From contig JBMNGF010000021.1 of assembly GCA_050949745.1 (NCBI GenBank), positions 124,001 through 188,000 on the forward strand: 64,000 bases of DNA, read 5' to 3'. Position 1 is the first letter of the stretch; each line of letters opens with the position of its first letter. This DNA is from Syntrophaceticus sp050949745. GTDB lineage: Bacteria; Bacillota; DSM-12270; Thermacetogeniales; Thermacetogeniaceae. Below, in pieces: positions 8,456-17,331 of the stretch. The notes beneath the pieces are model-generated. The model did no database searches. It was not told the origin of the DNA and worked only from the letters and a program-made list of their open reading frames with translations. Made by a program: the position numbers and the translations under genes.

Positions 8456-11400
8456 ATGTATCTTAAGTGTATAGAGATCCAGGGTTTTAAGTCCTTTGCG
8501 GAACGGGTTAAGATTGAATTTGAGAAAGGTATTACTGTTGTTGTCGGGCCTAATGGCTGCGGTAAAAGTAATTTAACAGATGCTGTTTATTGGGCGTTAG
8601 GGGAGCAAAGTGCCCGCTCTTTACGAGGATACAAAATGGATGATGTTATCTTTTCCGGCACTTCCAAGCGACGTCCTCATGGAATGGCTCAAGTTACATT
8701 GACTTTTGATAACAGTGATCGGGTTTTACCTCTCCCCTATGAAGAGATAAGCATCACCAGACGTGTTTATAGATCAGGAGAAGGGGAATATTATATCAAT
8801 AAAAAAATATGCCGCCTGCGTGATATTCAGGAGCTTTTTGCTCAATGTGGTATCAGCCGTGCGGCTTTTTCTATTACATCTCAGGGTAAGGTTGATGAAT
8901 TTATTTTAGTGCGGCCGCGAGAACGGAGAATATTTGTTGAAGATATCGCCGGTGTAAGCAGTTATCGACAGCGCAAATCCAATGCATTGAAAAGGCTGCA
9001 GGAAACAGAAGATTCTCTGCAGCGCTTAGATGACCTCCTGGTTGAGATGGAAAAAAGGCGTCTTCCTTTAAAAAAACAGGCCGAGCTTGCGGAAAGATAC
9101 CAAAGATTTGCTAGAGAACATCAGGAAGTGGAGTCGCGCTTTCTAGAAAGTCAGCTTGCCACTGCCAGAAAAAAAGAAGAGGAGTTGCTCAGTGATTCTC
9201 AGGAGCTGGAATCTTCTTTAAAACAGTACCAGAAGATTATCACTATCTTGGAGCAACAGCTTGTGGAATTACGGCAAGGTATGTCAGGGCATTTAACAAC
9301 TATCGAACATAAGGAAAAGGATTTAATTGAGATACAGAGGGAACTGCAAGAAGACCACTCTGCTTTGGTTCGCCTGGAGGAGAAATTGGGTTCTTATGGT
9401 TATAGAGAAGAGGACCTGCAGACCAGACTTGCGGTTATTGAGCAGAGAAAAGCAGAAACTGAGCATGAATTAAAAGAGGTTATGTCTGCCTGCCAGAAAT
9501 TGATGGATGACCAGTCTCAGGCAAAGAGGGAAGTTGAGAAACTTATGGCTGAGAAAGGGGATTGGGAAGAACAAAAACAGGAAACAAATAGAAGCTGGGA
9601 AACTGTAGACAGGGAGATTTTCTCAGTGCTCCATAAAAAAACTGCTCTGGTCAGTGATCTCCAAGTTCTGAAGAATAAAAAAGAGGTGCTGGTACGCCAG
9701 CAGGAGTCCCTTGCTCAAAAAATCAACAAAGGAAAGGTTCGTTACCAGGAACTGAAAACAAAATTGCAGAGTTGTGAGGAGTTATATGAACAACATGCTG
9801 TATCCCAGGATAACTTAAAACAAGAACTGGAGGGAGAGGAGAAAGTTCTACAGCTGCTTGCTGAAGAAAAGGAGAAGAATTCTTCTGACCTGCAATCTCT
9901 TGTTCAGAAGATCAATAAACTTCAGGTGCGCCTGCAGGTTCTTAGAGATACAGAGGATAGGCAGGAGGGCTACCAGTATGGTGTCAAACGAATTCTAAAA
10001 GAACTGGCTAAAGGTGTCCGGTTTGACGGGGATGTACTTTTTCTTGTGGAAGAACTATTAGATGTTCCTTCTTCCTATGAAACTGCTCTGGATATAGCAC
10101 TTGGCCGTGCTGCTCATCACTTTATCTGTAATACACCTAAAGCTGCCCAGGAAGCCATCGCATTCTTAAAGGAAAAAAAGGCGGGTAGGGCGAGCTTTTT
10201 GCCTTTAACAGCTTTGGAGCATTGGAATTCAAAGGATAGGGATAATGCTGTTATGGTTGAGGGGGTAGTAGGAAGGTTATCTGAGCTGGTTATTTGTGAA
10301 GAACGGTATGAAAAGTTAGCAGAATACCTGTTAGGAAGAACTTATCTTGCTGATAATCTCCGCAGTGCAAGTATCTTCGCTGAAAAGAATAATTATCGCT
10401 ACCGTGTTGTTACTGTTGATGGTGAGCTGATTCATTCGGGAGGCTTGTTTACGGGGGGCAGTGGACCTTCTCATTATCCATCCACTCGCCGGCGCAAGAA
10501 GGAAATTAAGGAGCTGGAAACACAGATCGATAAAGAGGGTCACACACTTGTCTCATATCAGCAGCAAGAGAAAAAATTAGATGCGGAGCTTGCACAAGCA
10601 ATAAAGAAGGTCGATGAGCTGCGGAAAAGGGTCAAGCAAATAGAATATGTTATGAAGGAAGATCTATCGAGGTTAAACGCCTGGAAGCAGGAGTTAAAAC
10701 AGCTGGCTGAGTCAAATGAGGGCTATCAGCTAGAGGGAAATGAGTTGTTCTATCAGGAGCAGGATTATAACCAACAGATAGGTTCGCTAGAGCAGGAACT
10801 GGAGTTGATCAGTATTAGAGAGGGAGAAGTCGAAGATAGCAGAGCCAAACTGGAAAGCATACGCCGTGCTGCGGAAGAGAAGAATCAGCAGCTAATGTCC
10901 AGGCTATCTGATGCTCAAGTTTTATACAGCAGAATATCCCAGAATCTAAAACATGAGGAACAAAAGGGTGAACAACTTCAACAGCTGATGGAACTGCGTA
11001 GGCAGGAGTTGTTGAAAATGAAAAATGACCTGACTGCACTAAAAGGGGAAAAGGAGAACAATCAGAAGCAGGAATGGCTATTGCGTCAAGATATGGATGC
11101 AAAGAACAAGTTGAAAGAGGAGCTTAATGAAATAATCGCTGCTGTTAAAAACAAGGCGGCTGCCAGGGAAAGATACATCGCAGCCAAAGAAAAGAGATGC
11201 TTCAAGCTAAAAGGGATAGAAACAAAGCTGCAGCAGCGCCTGCAGAATAATAATATAAAACTACAGCACATTAAGGAGTTAAATGAACAGATTTATAATC
11301 AAGCTGAACAACATAATATAGAACTCAATCAAATTAATGAAAATAAAATACTTAAACGCCGCTCTCAGCTTGAACTAAAGGGAAAAATTGCTGAATTGAA

Positions 11401-12049
11401 ACAGGCAATGGATTCCTTGGGTGAGATTAATTTTGCGGCATCTGGGGAATACCTAGAACTCCGAGAAAAGATCAGTGACATGGAGCGGCAGATTAAAGAT
11501 TTACAGGATGGGAAACACTCTCTTACTAGAATGATCGGTGAGCTGGATAGGATTGCGGCAATAAAGTTTCAAAAGGTCTTCCAAAAGGTAAGGACAGATT
11601 TTCAAGAGATATTTTCTTTGCTCAGCGATGGTGGCAAGGCGGATCTTTTGCTCACAGAGGAAGATAACCTACTGGAAACAGGTATTGATATCTGTGTTAT
11701 TCCTCGAGGAAAAAAGCCGCGCCATCTCTCTCTGTTATCAGGGGGAGAAAAGTCTTTAGCAGGGATCTCATTTCTCTTTGCCCTGCTGCAGTCCAATCCA
11801 AGTCCCTTTTACTTATTGGATGAGATTGAGGCCTTTCTTGATGAGGCTAACCTAGCCCGGTTTGCTAATTTTTTGCGTAGTTGGAGTGCTGGATACCAGT
11901 TGATTTTGATATCACACCGCTACCAGACGATGGAGATCGCAGATCACCTTTATGGCATCACAATGGAGGAACCCGGGATCTCCAAACTGGTTTCTGTAGA
12001 GCTGGGACAATATGACCCGGAGGCTCAAAAACAGCATTACATTTCATAA
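8456..12049 (+). CDS. smc: Chromosome segregation protein SMC
   Basis: A 1197-residue chromosome-condensation ATPase that works as a dimer with ScpAB. The N-terminal head has Walker A GPNGCGKS at 31-38; two long coiled coils flank a hinge at about residues 510-650. The C-terminal head carries the ABC signature LLSGGEKSLAG (about 1095) and Walker B YLLDEIEAFLDEAN (about 1120), with ISHR after it. Length and layout match full-length SMC, and the frame is intact over 3.6 kb. It starts with ATG 19 bp after spoVS. A weak ribosome-binding site (AAGGCG further upstream) suggests modest translation. Confidence 0.97.
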   Translation: MYLKCIEIQGFKSFAERVKIEFEKGITVVVGPNGCGKSNLTDAVYWALGEQSARSLRGYKMDDVIFSGTSKRRPHGMAQVTLTFDNSDRVLPLPYEEISITRRVYRSGEGEYYINKKICRLRDIQELFAQCGISRAAFSITSQGKVDEFILVRPRERRIFVEDIAGVSSYRQRKSNALKRLQETEDSLQRLDDLLVEMEKRRLPLKKQAELAERYQRFAREHQEVESRFLESQLATARKKEEELLSDSQELESSLKQYQKIITILEQQLVELRQGMSGHLTTIEHKEKDLIEIQRELQEDHSALVRLEEKLGSYGYREEDLQTRLAVIEQRKAETEHELKEVMSACQKLMDDQSQAKREVEKLMAEKGDWEEQKQETNRSWETVDREIFSVLHKKTALVSDLQVLKNKKEVLVRQQESLAQKINKGKVRYQELKTKLQSCEELYEQHAVSQDNLKQELEGEEKVLQLLAEEKEKNSSDLQSLVQKINKLQVRLQVLRDTEDRQEGYQYGVKRILKELAKGVRFDGDVLFLVEELLDVPSSYETALDIALGRAAHHFICNTPKAAQEAIAFLKEKKAGRASFLPLTALEHWNSKDRDNAVMVEGVVGRLSELVICEERYEKLAEYLLGRTYLADNLRSASIFAEKNNYRYRVVTVDGELIHSGGLFTGGSGPSHYPSTRRRKKEIKELETQIDKEGHTLVSYQQQEKKLDAELAQAIKKVDELRKRVKQIEYVMKEDLSRLNAWKQELKQLAESNEGYQLEGNELFYQEQDYNQQIGSLEQELELISIREGEVEDSRAKLESIRRAAEEKNQQLMSRLSDAQVLYSRISQNLKHEEQKGEQLQQLMELRRQELLKMKNDLTALKGEKENNQKQEWLLRQDMDAKNKLKEELNEIIAAVKNKAAARERYIAAKEKRCFKLKGIETKLQQRLQNNNIKLQHIKELNEQIYNQAEQHNIELNQINENKILKRRSQLELKGKIAELKQAMDSLGEINFAASGEYLELREKISDMERQIKDLQDGKHSLTRMIGELDRIAAIKFQKVFQKVRTDFQEIFSLLSDGGKADLLLTEEDNLLETGIDICVIPRGKKPRHLSLLSGGEKSLAGISFLFALLQSNPSPFYLLDEIEAFLDEANLARFANFLRSWSAGYQLILISHRYQTMEIADHLYGITMEEPGISKLVSVELGQYDPEAQKQHYIS

Positions 12050-12126
12050 GACTGAAATCCCTCTTTCTTATTGTGATAAAATAGGGCATGAATAATTTAC
12101 CATTAATTACAAAGGAATGTGATGAT

Positions 12127-13101
12127 ATGGCTGGTTTTTTTTCTAAGTTTAAGGAGAAATTCACAAAAGCAGGTCAGAAGCCTAAGCTCAAGGAGACACT
12201 GACGAAGACACGTCAGAACTTTGTCTCCAAAGTGAAACAATTGGTTACAGTTCATAAAAAGATTGATGAAGAGCTGTATGAGGAACTGGAAGACATCTTG
12301 CTTCAAGCAGATGTAGGTGTTGCTGCTACCTGTCACCTGATCGATGAAATACGCCAGGAGGTTAGAAAGCGCAAATTAAGTGATGCGGCTGACTTACGTA
12401 ATCTGCTGCAAGAAAAAATGAAAGAGTTGTTGGGCGAAGATGTCTCACTGCAGACAGGTTTTTCGCCAACGGTTATCCTTGTCGTCGGTGTCAATGGTGT
12501 TGGAAAAACCACGACTATCGGTAAGTTGGCCTATCGGATGCGGCAAGAGGAGAAAAGTGTGCTGCTGGTTGCTGCAGATACTTACCGGGCTGCTGCTATT
12601 GAGCAGTTGGAGATTTGGAGTGAGAGAGCGGATACCGAATTTATCAAACATATGGCAGGGTCAGATCCAGCTGCTGTGGTTTTTGATGCTATTCAAGCAG
12701 CAAAAAAACGAGCTATTGATGTAGTGATCATTGATACTGCAGGCCGTCTTCATACAAAAAGAAATCTTATGGAGGAATTAAAAAAGGTGCGCAGAGTGAT
12801 TAGCAGGGAACTGCCTGATGCTCCTCACGAGGTATTGCTGGTTATCGATGCAGCTACAGGTCAGAATGCCATGCGACAGGCTGAATTATTCAAAGATGCC
12901 ACAGACATAACCGGAATTGCCTTGACAAAACTAGATGGCACAGCAAAGGGTGGAATCGTTTTTGCTATTTCAGAGGAGATGGATATTCCTGTTAAATTAG
13001 TGGGTACAGGTGAGGGAATTGATGATCTCAATGATTTTGACAGTGATGAGTTTGTAAGTGCACTCTTTGCTGAGGATGAAGAGGAAGGTGATGACGAATG
13101 A
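12127..13101 (+). CDS. ftsY: Signal recognition particle receptor FtsY
   Basis: A GTPase that docks SRP-ribosome complexes at the membrane. The start MAGFFSKFKEKF at 12127 gives 324 residues. The short basic N-terminal amphipathic region suits direct lipid binding, and the large acidic A-domain of enterobacterial FtsY is absent. The NG domain follows: P-loop GVNGVGKTTT near residue 120, DTAGR near 203 and TKLDG near 266. Unusually, the acidic stretch (EDEEEGDDE) is at the C terminus. It is preceded by smc, as in Bacillus, and the next gene starts within its stop codon (ATGA overlap). Confidence 0.97.
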   Translation: MAGFFSKFKEKFTKAGQKPKLKETLTKTRQNFVSKVKQLVTVHKKIDEELYEELEDILLQADVGVAATCHLIDEIRQEVRKRKLSDAADLRNLLQEKMKELLGEDVSLQTGFSPTVILVVGVNGVGKTTTIGKLAYRMRQEEKSVLLVAADTYRAAAIEQLEIWSERADTEFIKHMAGSDPAAVVFDAIQAAKKRAIDVVIIDTAGRLHTKRNLMEELKKVRRVISRELPDAPHEVLLVIDAATGQNAMRQAELFKDATDITGIALTKLDGTAKGGIVFAISEEMDIPVKLVGTGEGIDDLNDFDSDEFVSALFAEDEEEGDDE

Positions 13102-13901
13102 AGGTAGGCATCATCGGGGGAACAGGTTTTTATAATCCTGGTCTCTTAGAGAAAGAAAAAGAGGTAAAAATGAAGACACCTTTCGGGGATGCGGTTCTAA
13201 AGACCGGATTTTATCAAGGCATGGAGATTTTCTTCTTGCCGCGCCACGGGGAGCAGCATTCAGTACCCCCACACCTGGTGAATTACCGTGCAAACATTTG
13301 GGCACTGCGGGAAGCTGGTGCAGCTGTTGTTATAGCTACAGCTGCAGTGGGCTCTCTAAATCTGAATATGGGGCCAGGGGAGATTGTTCTGGTAGACCAA
13401 TTTCTTGATTTCACAAAATCCCGCCCGACAACCTTCTTTGAAGGGGGAGAAGAAGGAGTGCTCCATGTTGATGTAACAAATCCCTACTGCCCCGATCAGT
13501 GCCAGCATTTAAAAAAGGTTGCTGATGGACTGGGAATCGATGTGCACAGCAAAGGGACTTATGTTTGCACAGAGGGGCCGCGCTATGAAACAGCTGCTGA
13601 GATAGGTATGTATCAACAGTTGGGGGGAGATGTGGTAGGCATGACAAATGTTCCTGAGTGTGTGCTAGCCAGAGAGGCAGGGCTCTGTTATGCCACACTG
13701 GCATTGGTAACCAATTATGCTGCTGGAATATCGCCACATCCCCTTTCACACAAAGAGGTTGTAGAGGTGATGAACAGGTCACAGGCAAAGCTGCGGCAGT
13801 TGATTTTCGCAGCTATAGAATCCCTCCCTCAGGAACGGAGTTGTGCCTGTGCTGGGGCGGCTACAGAACTGGGTTCTCTGAGCGAGAAAAAAGACGATTA
13901 A
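13098..13901 (+). CDS. mtnP: MTA/MTI phosphorylase (MtnP family; residues suggest methylthioinosine)
   Basis: A member of the MTAP/PNP family, phosphorolysing a methylthio-nucleoside to methylthioribose-1-phosphate plus a free base. Phosphate-site motifs GGTGFY (residues 7-12) and PRHGEQHSVPPHLVNYRANI are present, as is CTEGPRYETAAE. At the purine-selectivity position, where methylthioadenosine enzymes usually carry Asp in a TDYD-like motif, this protein has Asn206 (LVTNYAAGI), as 6-oxopurine phosphorylases do. I infer a preference for 5'-methylthioinosine, consistent with the downstream deaminase. It overlaps the ftsY stop by 4 bp and is followed by mtnA. The tail after residue 250 is a Cys/Ala-rich addition of unknown use. 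Confidence 0.88.
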   Translation: MKVGIIGGTGFYNPGLLEKEKEVKMKTPFGDAVLKTGFYQGMEIFFLPRHGEQHSVPPHLVNYRANIWALREAGAAVVIATAAVGSLNLNMGPGEIVLVDQFLDFTKSRPTTFFEGGEEGVLHVDVTNPYCPDQCQHLKKVADGLGIDVHSKGTYVCTEGPRYETAAEIGMYQQLGGDVVGMTNVPECVLAREAGLCYATLALVTNYAAGISPHPLSHKEVVEVMNRSQAKLRQLIFAAIESLPQERSCACAGAATELGSLSEKKDD

Positions 13902-13927
13902 ATTACTGAATAAGGAGTAGGTCTTTC

Positions 13928-14974
13928 ATGGAAGTGATCTATTGGGATGGACAGCAGCTTTTTCTCCTTGACCAAACAAAACTGCCTCATCAAACAACTT
14001 ACACTGCCTGCTCCAGCTACCAGGATGTGGTAGAGGCTATTTATAGCTTGAAAGTGAGAGGAGCCCCAGCAATCGGGCTTGCCGCTGCCTACGGCTATGC
14101 CCTGGCTGCCTATAATTATGAGGATGGTATGGGTATGTCTCTAGAACAGTTCTTAGAGCGAGCAGGGCGTGAACTTCTAGATGCACGGCCTACTGCAGTA
14201 AATCTACGCTGGGCAGTGGAACAGATGAGAGCTGTTTACATAAAGCTAAAGGGGAAAAGCTTGGATTTGGTGCGCTCTGGGCTGTTAGATAGGGCACGAC
14301 AAATACATAAATTAGAGCTGGAGCTGGAAGAGAAGATGGCTGTTTATGGAGCATCATTGATTCCAGAGGAGGCAAATATTATAACCTACTGTAATACAGG
14401 AGCCCTGGCCACAGCAGGCTGGGGTACTGCTTTAGGTGTTATTCGTACTGCCTATGAACAGGGCAAAAAGATCAGGGTTTTTGTCCCGGAAACCCGTCCT
14501 GTACTGCAGGGAGCCCGTTTGACAGCATGGGAGCTGGATAGGGCAGGGATCCCCTATACTCTGATCACAGATAACATGTTGGGTTATGTTTTTCTTCATG
14601 AAGGGATTGATCTGGTGATTGTCGGGGCTGATCGTATTGTGGCCAATGGTGATTTTGCTAATAAGATTGGCACTTACGGTTTGGCTGTGCTGGCCAATTA
14701 TCATCAATGTCCCTTTTATACGGCTGCACCTTTTTCTACAATTGATCTAAGTCTCAGGGAAGGGAAGGAGATCCCTATTGAGATGCGTGATCCGCGAGAG
14801 ATTAGGGAGATTAATGGTAATCTGGTCACTGTTAAAGATTGCCCGGTTCTCAACCCTGCTTTTGATGTAACCCCCCATCAATTATTGACGGCAATTATTA
14901 CTGAAAAAGGGGTTTTTAATCCTCCATTTGTAAAAACGCTGAAGAGATATTTTGAAGTGGATGGGATCAGCTGA
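13928..14974 (+). CDS. mtnA: Methylthioribose-1-phosphate isomerase
   Basis: MtnA converts 5-methylthioribose-1-phosphate to 5-methylthioribulose-1-phosphate. It belongs to the eIF-2B alpha/beta/delta-like fold. The 348-residue length is typical. RGAPAIGLAAAYG lies in the N-terminal part; the catalytic Cys155 is in YCNTGALATAGWGTA, and Asp235 in GADRIVANGDFANKIGTYG. An AGGAGTAG site precedes the ATG. Its stop overlaps the aldolase start by one base (TGATG), so translation is probably coupled. No other enzyme of the aerobic methionine salvage pathway (MtnK, MtnBCD) is nearby. Confidence 0.96.
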   Translation: MEVIYWDGQQLFLLDQTKLPHQTTYTACSSYQDVVEAIYSLKVRGAPAIGLAAAYGYALAAYNYEDGMGMSLEQFLERAGRELLDARPTAVNLRWAVEQMRAVYIKLKGKSLDLVRSGLLDRARQIHKLELELEEKMAVYGASLIPEEANIITYCNTGALATAGWGTALGVIRTAYEQGKKIRVFVPETRPVLQGARLTAWELDRAGIPYTLITDNMLGYVFLHEGIDLVIVGADRIVANGDFANKIGTYGLAVLANYHQCPFYTAAPFSTIDLSLREGKEIPIEMRDPREIREINGNLVTVKDCPVLNPAFDVTPHQLLTAIITEKGVFNPPFVKTLKRYFEVDGIS

Positions 14975-15624
14975 TGAAACTATCAGAACCTGGTGTGCAG
15001 GCAGTTTTAGAAACCGGTAAAGCCATGGTAGATTCAGGGCTAGTTGCTGGAACCTGGGGGAATATCAGTGTTCGATCCGGTACTGACGCATTTATAATCA
15101 CTCCCAGTGGTATGCCTTATCATGACCTGACCGCAGATGATCTGGTAATGGTTGATCTAGAGGGAAAGGTTGTGCAGGGCAGACGAAAGCCCTCTTCAGA
15201 AATCAATTTACACAAAGCCATCTATAGGGAGCGTAGAGATATTCAGGGTATCGTACATACCCACAGCTTGTATGCCTCGGCTTTCGCTGTTACCAGAAAG
15301 CCTCTTCCACCTATTTCAGAAGAGATGGCCCAGATTCTAGGGGGAGAGGTAAGGGTGGCTCCATATGCACCGGCAGGGACCGTTGAATTGGCTGATGCAG
15401 CAGTAAAAACCCTGGGGAACAGTGCTGCTGTGTTTTTGGCGAATCATGGATTAGTAGGTGTTGGACGAACTCTAGGAGAAGCCTTTTTAGTCTGTCAGAT
15501 AGTAGAGAAGGGTGCCCACACATATCTTTTATCACAGTTGATGGGTAAACCATATTTGTTGACAGATGAGGATGTTTTTGCCTTACGCAAAAATTATGTG
15601 GAGAGCTACGGCCAGAAAGGATGA
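14974..15624 (+). CDS. Class II aldolase, probably 5-methylthioribulose-1-phosphate aldolase
   Basis: A 216-residue class II aldolase/adducin-family enzyme. The zinc ligands His95 and His97 are in VHTHSLYAS, with a further His in LANHGLVGVG. The catalytic Glu76 is in PSSEINLHKA, and TWGNISVRS matches the phosphate-binding N-terminal block. In the anaerobic 'DHAP shunt' known from other bacteria, such an aldolase next to mtnA splits methylthioribulose-1-phosphate (or the 5-deoxy analogue) into dihydroxyacetone phosphate and an aldehyde. The dehydratase MtnB is a homologue and is the main alternative, but no MtnC/MtnD accompanies it. Fuculose-phosphate aldolase is less likely in this operon. 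Confidence 0.85.
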   Translation: MKLSEPGVQAVLETGKAMVDSGLVAGTWGNISVRSGTDAFIITPSGMPYHDLTADDLVMVDLEGKVVQGRRKPSSEINLHKAIYRERRDIQGIVHTHSLYASAFAVTRKPLPPISEEMAQILGGEVRVAPYAPAGTVELADAAVKTLGNSAAVFLANHGLVGVGRTLGEAFLVCQIVEKGAHTYLLSQLMGKPYLLTDEDVFALRKNYVESYGQKG

Positions 15625-15629
15625 TCGAT

Positions 15630-16927
15630 ATGAAGCTCCTGATTAATGATTGTTTTCTACTGCGAGGTGATGGCGATACAGATACCATTAAGGGCGACCT
15701 GGCCATAGAAGGTGACCGGATTCTAAAAGTGGGTGATGGTGGGGATATACCCCCGGACTGGAAACCGGAGCGGGTCATTGACGGAAAAGGCTACCTCTGT
15801 CTGCCCGGCTTGATCAACTGCCATACCCATGCTGCGATGACACTATTGCGGAGCTATGCCGATGATCTGCCATCTGATGGCACTGGCTGGAAAAAAAGAT
15901 CTGGCCGATAGAGGATCGTTTAACCCCTGAAGATGTTTACTGGGGGACGATGCTTGCTATCTTGGAAATGATCGAATCAGGGACGACAACCTTTAGTGAT
16001 ATGTATTTCTTTGTGGACAAAACAGCAGAGGCAGTTGAGAAAAGCGGTATACGGGCCTGTCTTGCCCGCGGGCTTGTAGGGATAGGGCCTCAAGGGGAAT
16101 CAGGGCTTCTGGATAGCAAGGAACTATTAGAAAAATGGCAGGGAGCAGCAGATGGAAGAATATCGATCTGGCTTGGGCCCCATGCTCCTTACACCTGCCC
16201 TCCGGACTATCTGGAAAAAGTGCTGAAACTTGCTCAGGATTATAATGCCGGCATCCATACTCATGTGGCAGAAACCGTAGATGAAGTGCAGCAGATTGAA
16301 GAAATATACGGAAAAACGCCTGTAAGATATCTGAAAGAGTGTGGAGTTTTTCAGTTTCCTACACTTGCTGCCCATTGTGTTCACCTTACCGAAGATGATA
16401 TAGATGTTTTGTTTGAGAATGGTGTTGGGGTTGCCCATAACCCGGAGAGCAATATGAAATTGGCCAGCGGGATTGCTCCAATTCCACAATTGTTGTCTGC
16501 CGGAGTCACAGTTGGGATAGGGACAGATGGTGCCTCAAGCAACAACAACCTGGATATGTTGGAAGAGATGCGCTCAGCAGCCTTTTTACACAAGGTTAAT
16601 CAGATGAATCCCCTGGCCCTTCCTGCTTCCCAGGCACTCTCCTTGGCGACCAGTGGTGGAGCTGAAGCTTTGGGGTTGAAGGATGTGGGGCAGCTTAAAC
16701 CAGGTTACAAGGCAGATGTAATTTTAGTGAATCTGCATCAGGCACACCTCTACCCTCGCAACAATCTCACTGCACACCTAGTCTATGCTGCACGGGGGAG
16801 TGATGTGGATACAGTGATCATCGATGGGCAAATCGTTATGGAAGAAAGAAAGGTTTTAACCATTGATAAAGAGCGAGTGTTCCAAGAAGTAGAGGAGCGA
16901 GTCCAAAGATTAGTGGTTGGTGGTTAG
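15630..16927 (+). pseudogene. mtaD: MTA/SAH deaminase, interrupted by frameshift
   Basis: An amidohydrolase that would deaminate 5'-methylthioadenosine and S-adenosylhomocysteine. The first part (15630 onward) has the metal motif NCHTHAAM (HxH at about residues 65-67) and SYADDLP. The reading is then lost: between 15873 and 15886 the expected LMxWLEKKIWP is spread over three frames, a net gain of two bases (or loss of one). It resumes as WLEKKIWPIEDRLTPED and stays open to 16927, with THVAETVDE, AAHCVHLT and GTDGASSNNNLDM. Rejoined length would be about 430 residues, typical. Neither half alone has all metal ligands. An ATG at 15630 with AAAGG upstream is the likely start. Confidence 0.85.
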
Positions 16928-16952
16928 TGGTTAGTGGTTAGTGGTTGGTCGT
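16911..16952 (+). repeat. Seven-base tandem repeat (TAGTGGT units)
   Basis: Six to seven tandem copies of a heptamer, TAGTGGT with variants TGGTGGT and TGGTCGT, starting in the last codons of mtaD and running past its stop. Three consecutive units are identical. It is a short microsatellite that probably varies in copy number between strains and changes the C-terminal residues of MtaD. Confidence 0.85.
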
Positions 16953-16988
16953 TGGTAAAAAGATTTCAACTGCCAGCGAATAAATATG

Positions 16989-17017
16989 TTGACACCACAT
17001 TTTCTTTACCGTAAAAT
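16989..17017 (+). promoter_or_regulatory. Strong sigma-A promoter for the SRP/ribosome operon
   Basis: TTGACA (16989-16994), a 17-bp spacer and TAAAAT (17012-17017). It lies 39 bp before the ylxM start and should drive ylxM-ffh-rpsP and following genes. Confidence 0.8.
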
Positions 17018-17020
17018 AGG

Positions 17021-17042
17021 TGTCAAGGTCATTACCTTGACA
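17021..17042 (+). promoter_or_regulatory. Perfect dyad at the transcription start / leader of ylxM
   Basis: TGTCAAGGT (17021-17029), a 4-nt loop, and ACCTTGACA (17034-17042): a perfect 9-bp inverted repeat just downstream of the -10 and running up to the ylxM ribosome-binding site. GGTGTCAA (17019-17026) also mirrors TTGACACC at the -35 (16989-16996). It could be a protein operator or an mRNA leader hairpin that limits translation; there is no T run, so it is not a terminator. Confidence 0.7.
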
Positions 17043-17055
17043 GGTGGGAGATCAA

Positions 17056-17325
17056 TTGGAATTAAACAAAATTGGACGCATGGCCCTACTGTCAGATTTT
17101 TACAGTGAGTTGTTGACAGACAGACAACAGGAAGTGATCAAGTATTACTATGAGCAGGATCTGTCCTTAGGTGAAATTGCAGAGAATCTTCATATCACTA
17201 GACAGGGTGTCCATGATATTCTTAAAAGGGCCGAAAAGGCTTTAGAGAATTATGAACGCAAGCTTGGACTCTTGGCAGGATACCTGAAAGAGAAGAAATC
17301 TCTGGACTCTCAGGAAGGGAGGTAG
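17056..17325 (+). CDS. ylxM: YlxM/p13-like DNA-binding protein (UPF0122)
   Basis: An 89-residue helix-turn-helix protein with a sigma-70 region 4-like fold (LSLGEIAENLHITRQGVHDILKRAEKAL at about residues 40-67). YlxM is encoded upstream of ffh across Firmicutes and is associated with SRP function, though its exact role is not settled. The TTG start at 17056 is chosen because GGTGGGAG is 5-6 nt upstream; a GTG at 17044 lies inside that site. The stop is 6 bp before ffh. Confidence 0.9.
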   Translation: MELNKIGRMALLSDFYSELLTDRQQEVIKYYYEQDLSLGEIAENLHITRQGVHDILKRAEKALENYERKLGLLAGYLKEKKSLDSQEGR

Positions 17326-17331
17326 GGTTAT

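Noticed and set aside
15873..15911. Programmed ribosomal frameshifting in mtaD
   Set aside because: No slippery heptamer at the junction (the A7 run lies after the shift and is in the correct frame); three frames are involved, which fits indels better.
16911..16952. Possible CRISPR-like repeats
   Set aside because: Units are only 7 bp with no spacers; it is a simple tandem repeat.
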